From JBDHWG01 sp046328525 (lineage in GTDB: Bacteria; Chloroflexota; Anaerolineae; Epilineales; JAHCIE01), in the NCBI GenBank assembly GCA_046328525.1, contig JAXLWK010000006.1, positions 62,001-126,000 of the forward strand: a stretch of DNA of 64,000 bases, given 5' to 3'. This document shows, one piece after another, positions 7,289 through 15,936 of this stretch (position 1 is its first letter; the number at the start of each line of letters is the position of its first letter). Made by a program: the position numbers and the translations under genes. The notes under the pieces are model-generated. The model was not told the DNA's origin, did not search any database, and saw only the letters and a program-made list of their open reading frames with translations.

Positions 7289-8452
7289 ATGTTACGTTGG
7301 TTTCAGCGCGGAAAGACACAGCGCACAGATGGTTTGTACAAATACGGCAACGAGCGCCTGATCGAGCTACAGGATGTCGTCAAGACCTTCGACACGGCGG
7401 CGGGCAAGTTCAGCGCCCTCAAGAGCATCAACCTCAAGGTGGACGACGGCGAGTTCGTCGCCATCGTCGGCAAGTCGGGCAGCGGCAAGTCCACGCTCAT
7501 CAACATGGTCACCGGCATTGACCGGCCCACATCCGGCGCCGTGTACATCGGCGACACCGCCGTCCACGAGCTGAACGAGGGCCAGCTGGCCCAGTGGCGC
7601 GGGCGCAACGTCGGCATCATCTTCCAGTTCTTCCAACTCCTCCCGACGTTGACCGTCGCCGAGAACGTGATGTTGCCGATGGACTTCTGCAACATGTACC
7701 CCCCGCGCGAGCGCCGCGCCCGGGCCATGCGCCTGCTGGAGCAGGTGGAGATGGCCGAGCACGCCGACAAGCTGCCCTCCGCCACCTCCGGCGGCCAGCA
7801 GCAGCGCGTCGCCATCGCCCGCGCCCTCGCCAACGACCCGCCCATCCTCGTCGCCGACGAGCCGACGGGCAACCTCGACTCGCGCACCGCCGAGTCGGTG
7901 TTCGAGCTGTTCGAGAACCTTGTGCAGCAGGGCAAGACCATCGTCATGGTCACCCACGACCAGGACCTCGCCAAGCGCGTCTCGCGCACGGTGGTCATCT
8001 CCGACGGCCAGATCATCGAGCAGTACCTGGCCCGCGTTTTCCCGTCGCTGACGGAGGAGCAGCTGGTCGAGGTCACGCGGGAGATCGAGCCGCGCAAGTA
8101 CTCGCCCGGCCAGGTCATCCTCCACGAGGGGGACAAGGTCGAGAAGTTCTATATCATCATCTCTGGGGCCGTCCAGGTGGTCATTGACCAGCCCCAGGCC
8201 GGCGAGATCGTCGTCGCCTCCATGGGCCCCGGCCAGTACTTCGGCGAGGTCGAGTTGCTCCATGGCGGCCACAGCATCGCCAGCATCCGCGCCGACGTCC
8301 ACCACGGCGTCGAGGTCGTCGAGCTAGACGACGAGGCGTTCAAGCGCCTGGCCGCCGAGTCGTCCGAGATGCGCGCCAACGTGGACCGCGTCGCCCACGA
8401 GCGCGCGCGCGAGAACCTGACGGCGCGCGGGCGAAAGGTGCACCATGGTTAG
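7289..8452 (+). CDS. LolD/MacB-type ABC ATPase fused to a cyclic-nucleotide-binding domain
   Basis: A 387-residue protein. Residues about 24-245 are a LolD/MacB-class ABC ATPase: Walker A GKSGSGKS (61-68), Q-loop Q113, signature TSGGQQQ (166-172), Walker B ILVADE (186-191) and H-loop H223. Residues about 265-360 form a cyclic-nucleotide-binding domain of the CRP type (FPSLTEEQLVEVTREIEPRKYSPGQVI, then GPGQYFGEVELL). ATPases of this class power FtsX-type permeases that export lipids, peptides or drugs without themselves crossing the membrane. The fused domain suggests that a nucleotide or other ligand gates transport. AGGAGAGG lies before the ATG, and the gene overlaps the next by 8 bases. Confidence 0.92.
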   Translation: MLRWFQRGKTQRTDGLYKYGNERLIELQDVVKTFDTAAGKFSALKSINLKVDDGEFVAIVGKSGSGKSTLINMVTGIDRPTSGAVYIGDTAVHELNEGQLAQWRGRNVGIIFQFFQLLPTLTVAENVMLPMDFCNMYPPRERRARAMRLLEQVEMAEHADKLPSATSGGQQQRVAIARALANDPPILVADEPTGNLDSRTAESVFELFENLVQQGKTIVMVTHDQDLAKRVSRTVVISDGQIIEQYLARVFPSLTEEQLVEVTREIEPRKYSPGQVILHEGDKVEKFYIIISGAVQVVIDQPQAGEIVVASMGPGQYFGEVELLHGGHSIASIRADVHHGVEVVELDDEAFKRLAAESSEMRANVDRVAHERARENLTARGRKVHHG

Positions 8453-10835
8453 CCCCCGCTGGCGCAAGATATTGCGCGACATGGGGAACAACAAGACGCG
8501 CACGATCCTGGTGGTGCTGTCTATCGCCGTCGGCGTGTTCGCCGTCGGCGTGATCGTCAGCGCCCAGATGATGCTGGCGAGCGACCTGAGCGCCAACTAC
8601 GAAGCGACGCAGCCGACGAGCGCCGTCGTGATCATGCCCCTGTTCGAGCAGAAGCTGGTGGATACCGTCGGCGGCATGAAAGAGGTGAAGCTGGCCGAGG
8701 GGCGGCGCAGCGTCACCCTGCGCATGAAGGCGGGCGCGGACGAGTGGCGCAACCTGGAGCTGGAGGTTATTGACAAATTCAACGACCAGAAGGTCAACAA
8801 GGTTGTCTCGGAGGGCGGCGCGTGGCCGCCGCCGGACAAGCAGATGCTCGTCGAGCGCTCGTCCCTCGGCCTGACCGGCGCGCAGGTCGGCGAGACGGTC
8901 ACGGTGGAGATGCCCGACGGCAAGCTGCGCGACATCCGCGTCGCCGGCCTGGCGCATGACCTGTTCAAAGCGCCGGCCCAGTTCACCGGCACGCCGAACG
9001 GCTACATCACGATGGACACCCTGGAGTGGCTCGGCTACCCCAAGGGCTTCAACCAGATCCGCTTCGTCGTCAACGGCGATAGCTGGGACAAAACGCATAT
9101 CGAAAATGTCGCGGAGGAGGTACGCAAGAAGATCGAGAAGGGCGGGCAGGAGGTCACTTTCATCTGGATTCCGACGCCCCACAAGCACCCGGCCGACGAC
9201 GCCGTGCAGCCGATGCTCATGATCCTGGCGGTGATGGGCGCGCTGTCCCTGTTCCTGAGCGCCTTCCTGGTCATCAACACCGTCTCGGCGCTCCTGGCGC
9301 AGCAGATCCGCCAGATCGGCATCATGAAGGCGATTGGCGCGCGCACGCCCCAGATCGCCGGCCTCTACCTGGGCGCGGTGTTCATCTTCGGGCTGCTGGC
9401 GCTGTGCGTCGCCATTCCCCTGGGCGCGCTCGGCTCGTATGCTTTCGTCGCGTACATGGCGAGCCTCATCAACTTCAACCTCCAGGGCTTCCGCATCCCC
9501 ATGACCTCCCTCGTGCTCCAGATCGCCATCGGGCTGCTCGTCCCGATCCTGGCCGCCCTGTGGCCCATCACGTCGGGCGCGCGCATCACCGTGCGCGAGG
9601 CGCTCAGCACGTATGGCATTGGCAAGGGGCGCTTCGGCGCGAGCTGGACCGACAGGATGGTCGAGCGCGTGCGCGGCTTCTCCCGCCCGACGCTCATCTC
9701 CATCCGCAACACGTTCCGCCGCAAGGCGCGCCTGGTGCTGACCCTGTTCACCCTGACCCTGGGCGGCGCGGTATTTGTGGCCGTGCTCTCGGTACACGCC
9801 TCGCTGTTCAACACCCTGGACGACTTCTTCCGCTACTTCAACTATGACATGGATGTGAGCTTTTCGCGCCCCTACCGCATCGAGGTGGTGCAGCGGGAGG
9901 CGCTGAGCGTGCCGGGCATCACGGCGGCCGAGGTGTGGGGCGGCGGCGGCGCGCAGCGCGTGCGGCCCGACGGCAAGGAAGGCCGCAACATGGAGATCAT
10001 CGGCCTGCCCGCCGACACGCAGCTGCTCCAGCCGAAGCTTCTCGAAGGCCGCTGGCTGCTGCCGGGCGACGAGAACGCCATCGTCATCAACACCTCCGTC
10101 ACCGACGCCGACCAGGAGCCGGATGTCAAGGTCGGCGACGAGATCAAGCTCAAGATGAACGGGCGCGAAACGACGTGGAATGTTGTCGGCAAGGTGCAGG
10201 GCGTCCTCACCGGCCCGCTGCTCTACGCCAACCGCCCGTACTACGAGCGCGTCACCGAGTCGGTCGGCCGCGCCCACAGCATCCAGGCGGTCACGGCGCA
10301 GCACGACCTGGCGACCCAGAACCGCCTGGCCGAAGCGCTGAAGGCGCACTACAAAGACATCGGCATCAACGTCAGCAACACCCAGACCGTCGGCTCGATC
10401 CGCCAGACCATCGAGTACCAGTTCAACATCCTGGTGGTGTTCCTCGCCATCATGGCCGTCCTGCTCGCCATCGTCGGCGGCCTGGGCCTAATGGGGACGA
10501 TGAGCATCAACGTCCTGGAGCGCACGCGCGAGATCGGGGTGATGCGCGCCGTCGGCGCGAGCGACGGCTCTGTCCTGCGCATCTTCCTGTTCGAGGGCGT
10601 GTTCATCGGCCTGCTGAGTTGGGCGCTCGGCGTGCTGTTGGCCCTGCCCATCAGCCAGCTGCTCAGCGCCGCCGTCGGCATCGCATTTCTGAAAGCGCCC
10701 CTGAGTTACGTGTTCTCGGTGCAGGGCGCGCTCATCTGGCTCGGCCTCGTCATCGTGCTGGCTGCGATCGCGAGTCTCCTGCCGTCGTGGAACGCCTCGC
10801 GGCTGACCGTCCGCGACGTTCTCGCCTACGAATAA
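8445..10835 (+). CDS. ABC transporter permease with two FtsX modules
   Basis: A 796-residue membrane protein with two repeats, each of an N-terminal helix, a large extracytoplasmic domain and a three-helix FtsX bundle. The first helix is about 18-42 (TRTILVVLSIAVGVFAVGVIV) with an FtsX bundle around 255-390. The second unit starts near 410-450 with its bundle at about 660-785 and the typical ERTREIGVMRAVGASDGSVL coupling segment. It overlaps the ATPase-cNMP gene, so the two should form one exporter of the ABC3/MacB superfamily (type VII exporter fold). The first bundle has QIRQIGIMKAIGART, the matching coupling motif. Substrate is unknown. Confidence 0.92.
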   Translation: MVSPRWRKILRDMGNNKTRTILVVLSIAVGVFAVGVIVSAQMMLASDLSANYEATQPTSAVVIMPLFEQKLVDTVGGMKEVKLAEGRRSVTLRMKAGADEWRNLELEVIDKFNDQKVNKVVSEGGAWPPPDKQMLVERSSLGLTGAQVGETVTVEMPDGKLRDIRVAGLAHDLFKAPAQFTGTPNGYITMDTLEWLGYPKGFNQIRFVVNGDSWDKTHIENVAEEVRKKIEKGGQEVTFIWIPTPHKHPADDAVQPMLMILAVMGALSLFLSAFLVINTVSALLAQQIRQIGIMKAIGARTPQIAGLYLGAVFIFGLLALCVAIPLGALGSYAFVAYMASLINFNLQGFRIPMTSLVLQIAIGLLVPILAALWPITSGARITVREALSTYGIGKGRFGASWTDRMVERVRGFSRPTLISIRNTFRRKARLVLTLFTLTLGGAVFVAVLSVHASLFNTLDDFFRYFNYDMDVSFSRPYRIEVVQREALSVPGITAAEVWGGGGAQRVRPDGKEGRNMEIIGLPADTQLLQPKLLEGRWLLPGDENAIVINTSVTDADQEPDVKVGDEIKLKMNGRETTWNVVGKVQGVLTGPLLYANRPYYERVTESVGRAHSIQAVTAQHDLATQNRLAEALKAHYKDIGINVSNTQTVGSIRQTIEYQFNILVVFLAIMAVLLAIVGGLGLMGTMSINVLERTREIGVMRAVGASDGSVLRIFLFEGVFIGLLSWALGVLLALPISQLLSAAVGIAFLKAPLSYVFSVQGALIWLGLVIVLAAIASLLPSWNASRLTVRDVLAYE

Positions 10836-10846
10836 AGGAGCAACAC

Positions 10847-11041
10847 ATGTACACCGTCCTGGCAATCATCCTCGGTGTGGTCCTGGTCGTGGCCGTTATC
10901 TTGTGGTGGCGCAACCGCCGCGCCGAGAAGAGGGAAGAGGCTGTGGCGGAGACGGGCTACGTCGCGGCGCAGACGAGCGAGCCGCCGCCGGCGGTGGACG
11001 CGGCGCCGCCCTCAGCGGAGGAGCCGGCCCCCCGCCCGTAG
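10847..11041 (+). CDS. Small single-pass membrane protein after the exporter permease
   Basis: A 64-residue protein: hydrophobic helix at residues 2-21 (YTVLAIILGVVLVVAVILWW), a basic stop-transfer NRRAEKREE, then an acidic Ala/Pro-rich tail. AAAGGAG stands 6 bases before the ATG, and the gene begins 11 bases after the permease stop, so it is the third gene of this operon. It resembles no named family I know. A small accessory or stabilising subunit of the exporter is plausible but inferred only from position. Confidence 0.7.
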   Translation: MYTVLAIILGVVLVVAVILWWRNRRAEKREEAVAETGYVAAQTSEPPPAVDAAPPSAEEPAPRP

Positions 11042-11074
11042 AGTCGCGGCGAGCCTGCGGTCGGCAGGGTCGTT

Positions 11075-11173
11075 GGACCACGAAGAGCACGAAAGGACCG
11101 CGAAAGACGCGAAAGGGGTTCGCCACGCGAGTCCTTTCGCGTTTTTCGCGCCCTTTCCATCTTTCGCGATCCA
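11075..11173. repeat. Family B long hairpin repeat
   Basis: Starts GGACCACGAAGAGCACG and ends with CGCGATCC. The arms carry CGAAAGG words and their complements, with the apical part GCCACGCGAGTCC. It lies between the exporter operon and the TetR region. Confidence 0.9.
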
Positions 11174-11234
11174 GCGCTTTCGTGCCCCAAGAATCCCCCA
11201 CGTAAGAAATCTCTACAAACCCTACTCAAATACG

Positions 11235-11323
11235 TGACGAACAAAAATTAGGTAAATCGCTTGGTGGAGGGTAAGGACTTTGGAGGTTCTGTCCTCCGAT
11301 TATTGACGAACAAAAGTTAGGTA
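11235..11323 (+). promoter_or_regulatory. Paired direct repeats upstream of the tetR-family gene
   Basis: Two 20-base copies, TGACGAACAAAAATTAGGTA at 11235-11254 and TGACGAACAAAAGTTAGGTA at 11304-11323, with 19 of 20 positions identical and 69 bases apart. Between them is a small inverted repeat GGAGG-6-CCTCC (11282-11297). The second copy ends 13 bases before the GTG at 11337. The placement suggests operator sites for the adjacent regulator, although TetR operators are more often palindromic. Confidence 0.55.
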
Positions 11324-11336
11324 GCGAGGCAACGAC

Positions 11337-11924
11337 GTGCTCGATATTGGAACGAGTGAGGCGCGGGATAGGGTGCTCGACACGGCGCAGCGGCTTTTCA
11401 GCGAGCGCGGCTACGCCGCCGTCACCCTGCGCGACATTGCCCGCGAGTTGGGCATGCGCCAGGCGTCCCTGTACTACCACGCGCCCGGCGGCAAAGAGGA
11501 GCTATTTGTGCTGGCGACCGAGCGCTCCATGGCGCGCCACAAGCGCGGCATGGAGGCAGCTATCGCCACCGCCGGGCCTGAGCTGCGGGCGCAGATCAAG
11601 GCGGCGGCCCACTGGCTCTTGTCACAGCCGCCGATGGACTGGTCGCGCATGATGCGGACGGATATGCCCGCCATCGCGCCGGAACACGCGGCGCGGCTGA
11701 CGAACGCGGCGTACGAGGCGCTCTTGCAGCCCATCGCGGAGAGTCTCGCTCGCAGCGAGTACGCCGGCCACCTGTCGCCGGCGCAACTCAACGTCTTCCC
11801 CGGCACGTTCATCGCCGCAATCAGCGCGCTCCACGACGTGAACTATATTGTTTCGATCCGCAAGGAAGACCTGGCCGACCAGATCGTGGACATGTTGCTG
11901 GATGGGATTCGGCCGCGAGAGTAG
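11337..11924 (+). CDS. TetR-family transcriptional regulator
   Basis: A 195-residue regulator. The N-terminal helix-turn-helix (about 10-58) is typical: ILDTAQRLFSERGYAAVTLRDIARELGMRQASLYYHAPGGKEEL. The rest is a helical ligand-binding/dimer domain with no recognisable ligand signature. Translation starts at GTG. It is followed 42 bases later by an FtsX permease, ATPase and HlyD adaptor, so it most likely represses that exporter, possibly through the 20-base direct repeats just upstream. The family link to efflux control is well known; the specific target is inferred. Confidence 0.92.
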   Translation: MLDIGTSEARDRVLDTAQRLFSERGYAAVTLRDIARELGMRQASLYYHAPGGKEELFVLATERSMARHKRGMEAAIATAGPELRAQIKAAAHWLLSQPPMDWSRMMRTDMPAIAPEHAARLTNAAYEALLQPIAESLARSEYAGHLSPAQLNVFPGTFIAAISALHDVNYIVSIRKEDLADQIVDMLLDGIRPRE

Positions 11925-11966
11925 ACATCGCTGCTGCCTCGTCGAAGGCAGAAAGGACGTACAACA

Positions 11967-13127
11967 ATGCAGTTTGGCTTGGCGACATACCTGGCTTCCA
12001 AAGAAATCTGGCGCAACCGGCTTCGCTTCCTGCTGGTCAGCATCTTCATCGCCCTCATCGCCGTCCTGGTGCTGTTCACGGCGGCCCTCGCCGAGGGCCT
12101 GGGGAGCGGCAACCGGCAGTTTATCGAGAAGCTCAACGCCGACCTCATCGTCTACCAGGACCGCGCCAATCTTCAGATTCCGTCGAGCCGCATGGACCAA
12201 TCCACGATCCGCTCGCTAAGGCGCGTGGAAGGCGTGAGCGCCGTCGGGCCGCTGGCGTTCAGCAATGCCTTCATCATCCGCGAAGGCAAGCAGCCGCTCC
12301 AGTCGGCGATCATCGGCATCGTGCCGGGGGAGGTCGGCGAGCCACCGATCGTCGAGGGGCGCAAGATCCAGCGTAGCAACGCCGACGAGGCGATTATTGA
12401 CGCCAACGTGGCCCGGCAGGCGGGTCTCAAAGTCGGCGATACCCTGACGCTGCGCTCGGTGCAGGGCACCGAGGAGAAGTTCTACGACCTGAATATCGTC
12501 GGGATGACCGACGCGCGCTCCTACGGCCTCGCCCCGTCTGTCATCCTGCCGTCGCAGACGTGGGACAAGGTGCGGCCGAAGGGGGCGAGCGAGACGGGCA
12601 ACGCCGAGGTCGAGTACAACGTGGCGGCGGTCAAGCTCGATAACCCGGCGCGGCAGAAGGAGATGGCGAAGATCCTGGCGAGCCAGGTCGCCAATGTCAC
12701 CGCCGTGGACAAGGTGACGGCCTACAGCAACACGCCCGGCTACGAGGCGCAGCAGAGCACGCTGAACACGCAGCAGTTCTTCGCCTTCCTCATCGGCGCG
12801 CTGGTCATCGGTGGCTTCTTCCAGATCCAGCTGATGCAGCGCGTGGCGCAGATTGGCATGCTGAAGGCCATTGGGACGAGCAACGGCGTCATCGGCATCG
12901 CGTTCCTGCTGCAAATCATTATCATCACCGCCCTGGGTGTGTTCATCGGCGGGGCGGGGGTGCTGCTGGTCGCCCAGTTCCTGCCGCCGGTCGTGCCCAT
13001 CGTCTTCTCGCCGAAGACGCTGCTGACGGCGGTCGGCGCGCTAATGATCATCGGCCCTCTGGGCGGCCTGGTCGCCGTGCGCTCGGCGCTGAAGGTCGAG
13101 CCGCTCACCGCGCTGCGCCTGGCGTAG
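11967..13127 (+). CDS. DevC/FtsX-like ABC transporter permease
   Basis: A 386-residue permease with one FtsX module. A transmembrane helix at about 20-43 precedes a ~220-residue extracytoplasmic domain, and three C-terminal helices (about 268-375) include the coupling motif MQRVAQIGMLKAIGTSNGVI. The overall pattern matches DevC-type permeases of DevBCA exporters. AAAGGA lies about 10 bases before the ATG. The following ATPase and HlyD-type adaptor complete a tripartite exporter, with gaps of 167 and 303 bases that contain repeats. Confidence 0.9.
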   Translation: MQFGLATYLASKEIWRNRLRFLLVSIFIALIAVLVLFTAALAEGLGSGNRQFIEKLNADLIVYQDRANLQIPSSRMDQSTIRSLRRVEGVSAVGPLAFSNAFIIREGKQPLQSAIIGIVPGEVGEPPIVEGRKIQRSNADEAIIDANVARQAGLKVGDTLTLRSVQGTEEKFYDLNIVGMTDARSYGLAPSVILPSQTWDKVRPKGASETGNAEVEYNVAAVKLDNPARQKEMAKILASQVANVTAVDKVTAYSNTPGYEAQQSTLNTQQFFAFLIGALVIGGFFQIQLMQRVAQIGMLKAIGTSNGVIGIAFLLQIIIITALGVFIGGAGVLLVAQFLPPVVPIVFSPKTLLTAVGALMIIGPLGGLVAVRSALKVEPLTALRLA

Positions 13128-13164
13128 CCCATCAACAACACCCTGCGCGGATTTCAAGAAGCGT

Positions 13165-13238
13165 GGAAACGCAGAGCCGCAGAGCCGCAAAGGGAACTAT
13201 CAGAATATCTTTTCTCTGCGCCTTTGCGCCTTTGCGTT
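13165..13238. repeat. Family A long hairpin repeat
   Basis: Left arm of GCAGAGCCGCAAAGG words (13165-13195), right arm of TCTGCGCCTTTGCG words (13212-13238). It sits between the permease and ATPase genes and could modulate operon expression. Confidence 0.85.
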
Positions 13239-13294
13239 ACTATCTTCTTCTCAAGGGGCATGGCCGCCAGAGCCTGGCATAGCAGGAGAGTTGT

Positions 13295-14068
13295 ATGACG
13301 ATTGCCGTAGATGTGCGGGATGTGAGCAAGGTGTTCGGGACGGGCACGAGCGCGGTCCGCGCCGTGGATAAAATCTCTCTGACGGTGAACGAGGGCGAGT
13401 TCATCGGGCTGGCCGGGCCGAGCGGCTCCGGCAAGACGACGCTGCTGGCGATGCTGGCGGCGCTCCTTAAGCCGACCGAAGGCGAGATCTGGATCGAGGG
13501 GCACGACCTGGGCAAGATGAACGAGGGCCAGCGCACGCGCTTCCGCCGCGATAACATCGGCTTCACGTTCCAGGCCAACAACCTGGTTCCGTTTCTCAAC
13601 GTGCAGGAGAACGTGGAACTTATGCTGCGCTTGACAGATCAGTATAATAAGGGCAATCGTAGCCGGGCCACGGAGATCCTGCAACGCCTGGGCCTCGGCG
13701 AGCGCCTCACCGCGATGCCCTCCCAGCTCTCCGGCGGCCAGCAGCAGCGCGTCGCCATCGCTCGCGCCCTCATCCACCGCCCCAGCGTGGTTCTCGCCGA
13801 CGAGCCGACGGCGGCGCTCGACACGGAGCGCGCCTTCCAGGTTGTCGAGACGTTCGCCGACCTCATCCACGAAGAAGGCCGCGCCGGGATCATGGTGACG
13901 CATGACTTCCGCATGATGCGCTTCGTGGACCGCATGATCCACATGCAGGACGGGCAGATTGACCGCATCCTCAGCGACAGGCACGAGATTGATGCCCTGG
14001 CCTACGCCGATGCCATGACAGTGGCGCCGGCCGTCGTCACGGCCGGCGCCCAACCGGCCGCCGCGTGA
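13295..14068 (+). CDS. DevA/LolD-type ABC transporter ATP-binding protein
   Basis: A 257-residue ATPase with all motifs: Walker A GPSGSGKT (41-48), Q-loop in FTFQANN, signature LSGGQQQR, Walker B VVLADEPTAALD and the switch His in VTHD. The C-terminal 30 residues are Ala/Val-rich. AGGAGAG precedes the ATG. It pairs with the DevC-like permease upstream and the lipoprotein adaptor downstream. No fused regulatory domain is present, unlike the ATPase at 7289. Confidence 0.93.
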   Translation: MTIAVDVRDVSKVFGTGTSAVRAVDKISLTVNEGEFIGLAGPSGSGKTTLLAMLAALLKPTEGEIWIEGHDLGKMNEGQRTRFRRDNIGFTFQANNLVPFLNVQENVELMLRLTDQYNKGNRSRATEILQRLGLGERLTAMPSQLSGGQQQRVAIARALIHRPSVVLADEPTAALDTERAFQVVETFADLIHEEGRAGIMVTHDFRMMRFVDRMIHMQDGQIDRILSDRHEIDALAYADAMTVAPAVVTAGAQPAAA

Positions 14069-14371
14069 GGAGAATCGCGCTTGAAAGTGGGCATGAACTG
14101 TCATGCTGAGCCGCAGGCGAAGCATCCCGGCGGACTGGGGGTCCTTCGCTCCCGCTCAGAGCTTGCCCTGAGCCTGTCGAAGGGGCGACAACGATGTCCA
14201 TTCGGGTATTGGCCGGTGCCGGCCCTGGGGAGCTCGTTTCAAGCGAAACTCCTGTAAGGGCGCTGCGTAGTGCGTTATAGGCCCTGATTCGCGCCGCCAG
14301 AGCGCGATCCACGATACAGAATGAAGGAAGCGGCGGCTGCGACAATGCGCCGCTGGCGAGGAGAACGGAAA
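14069..14371. repeat. Interspersed repeat between the ATPase and adaptor genes
   Basis: The part at about 14096-14155 (TGTCATGCTGAG ... GCGAAGCATCCC ... GGACTGGGGGTCCTTCGC) is an inverted copy of 16874-16940. Next to it, 14152-14190 holds a CTCAGAGCTTGCCCTGAG/CTGTCGAAGGGG word. Repeats of this type occur widely in bacterial genomes. A weak TTATAG box lies near 14275; nothing coding is seen. Confidence 0.7.
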
Positions 14372-15745
14372 ATGAATAAACTGACCAAGGGCCTCCTGAT
14401 ACTGGTCCTCTTTGTGATAGCCGGCAGCGCTGCCGCATGCAACCGTGGGGGTGACACTGCGCCGACGGCCCAGGCCACGCCCGCGCCGGCCAAAGCCAGC
14501 GGGAAGATCGTCGCCGAAGGCTCCGTGGTGCCGGTGCGCTACTCCCGCCTGGGTTTCAGCGTACCCGGCACTGTGGCGGCCCTGAACGTGCAGCAGGGTG
14601 ACAAGGTCAAGAAGGACCAGGTGATCGCCAAGCTCGACACGACGGATTTCGAGACCGCCGTGCAGAAGGCGCAGGCCGGCGTCAAGACGGCCGAGGCCAA
14701 CCTGGCGAAGATCAAGGCCGGCCCGCGGACGGAGGACGTGGCGGCGGCGGAGTCGAAGGTCGGCGTTGCCGAGGCCGCGGTCAAGGCGGCTGAGGGCCGT
14801 CTGAGCGCGGCGCAGGGCCAGGCGTCCGAGGCCCAGGCCGGCATCACGTCGGCGCAGGGCGGGCTGCAAGCGTCCCAGGCGGCGTTCGACAAGGTGAAGG
14901 CAGGCGCGACGAGCGAAGATATTGCCATCGCCCAGCGCAAGGTAGAGCAGGCCAAGAACCAGGCGTGGGGCTTCCAGGCGCAGCGCGACGCCCTGTGCGG
15001 CCGGGCGACCGGGGTCAAGGTGTTTGACCAGGCTGGGTGCGACCAGGCGCAGGCCAACGTGCAGGCCAACGACGAAAACATCCGCCTGGCCGAGCTGGCC
15101 CTGGAACAGCTCCAGAACGGCGCGCGGGAAGAGGACGTGCGCTCGGCCCAGGCGGCGGTCACCCAGAGCCAGGGCGGCGTCGGCAGCGCCCAGGCCCGCT
15201 CCCGCACCGCCCAGGGCAACGTCCAGGCCGCTCAAGGCGATGTCGCCAACGCCCAGGCCAACCTCGAGTCGGCGAAGGCGGAACTGGAGCGCGCGAAGGT
15301 GCCGTCGCGGCCGGAGGACATCGCCGTGGCGGAGGCGCAGCTCAACGAGGCGAAGGTGGGGCTGGCGAGCGCCCAGGCCGACCTGGAGAAGGCGTCGTTG
15401 AAGGCTCCGTTTGACGGCATCATCACCAACCTCGACGTCAAGCAGGGCGAGCGCGTGCAGCCCAACACCCCGCTCATCACCATCGCCGACACGTCGAAGT
15501 GGCAGATTGACACGACCGACCTGACAGAGCTGAACGTCGTGCGGCTGAAGGTGGGCGACCCCGTCAGCATCACCTTCGACGCCCTGCCGGACGTGACGCT
15601 GCCCGGCACGATCACCCGCATCAGCGACCAGGGCGAGAACAAGCAGGGCGACATCGTCTACACCGTGACCGTGACCCCGACCCAGTGGGACGACCGCCTG
15701 CGCTGGAAGATGACGGCGTCGGTGGCCTTCGAGCCCAACAAGTAG
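14372..15745 (+). CDS. HlyD/DevB-type membrane fusion lipoprotein
   Basis: A 457-residue adaptor. A lipoprotein signal ends in SAAAC with lipidated Cys23. The biotinyl-lipoyl half-motifs GTVAALNVQQGDKVKKDQVIAKLDT and APFDGIITNLDVKQGERVQPNTPL flank a ~290-residue helical hairpin made of AEA/AQA heptad-like repeats, and a beta-barrel domain closes the protein (PVSITFDALPDVTLPGTITRIS). AGGAG stands before the ATG at 14372; an upstream start has no support. Such proteins link FtsX permeases to the cell exterior. The unusually long hairpin, with no outer-membrane factor nearby, fits a monoderm or atypical envelope, which is inference. Confidence 0.92.
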   Translation: MNKLTKGLLILVLFVIAGSAAACNRGGDTAPTAQATPAPAKASGKIVAEGSVVPVRYSRLGFSVPGTVAALNVQQGDKVKKDQVIAKLDTTDFETAVQKAQAGVKTAEANLAKIKAGPRTEDVAAAESKVGVAEAAVKAAEGRLSAAQGQASEAQAGITSAQGGLQASQAAFDKVKAGATSEDIAIAQRKVEQAKNQAWGFQAQRDALCGRATGVKVFDQAGCDQAQANVQANDENIRLAELALEQLQNGAREEDVRSAQAAVTQSQGGVGSAQARSRTAQGNVQAAQGDVANAQANLESAKAELERAKVPSRPEDIAVAEAQLNEAKVGLASAQADLEKASLKAPFDGIITNLDVKQGERVQPNTPLITIADTSKWQIDTTDLTELNVVRLKVGDPVSITFDALPDVTLPGTITRISDQGENKQGDIVYTVTVTPTQWDDRLRWKMTASVAFEPNK

Positions 15746-15783
15746 GCAGCGGCCACACCATCGGTGGGTGTGAGGCATGCAAA

Positions 15784-15814
15784 GGGGCTGGCTCCGTATC
15801 GGAACTAGCCCCTC
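15784..15814. terminator. Hairpin between convergent adaptor and thioredoxin genes
   Basis: Imperfect stem GGGGCTGGCTCCG...CGGAACTAGCCCC. It is followed by TTTGC on the minus strand and by no T tract on the plus strand, so termination is plausible but not certain. Confidence 0.4.
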
Positions 15815-15936
15815 ACTTGCACCTCCGGAACGGGTAGCTTGACCAGTGGTAGGTGTTGCCTAAACTTGGATGAGTTGGGATGCATGACCACCCTACCTCT
15901 AAGCGTCGCACAAGGTATTGAGAAGGAGGGCTGACT

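Noticed and set aside
8340..10349. 669-codon open frame antisense to the FtsX permease
   Set aside because: Its protein is Arg/Gly/Val/Asp-rich with no domain, and the plus-strand permease is certain. High GC opens such antisense frames.
14156..15778. 540-codon minus-strand frame over the HlyD gene
   Set aside because: Mirror of the repetitive coiled-coil coding sequence; no real protein features.
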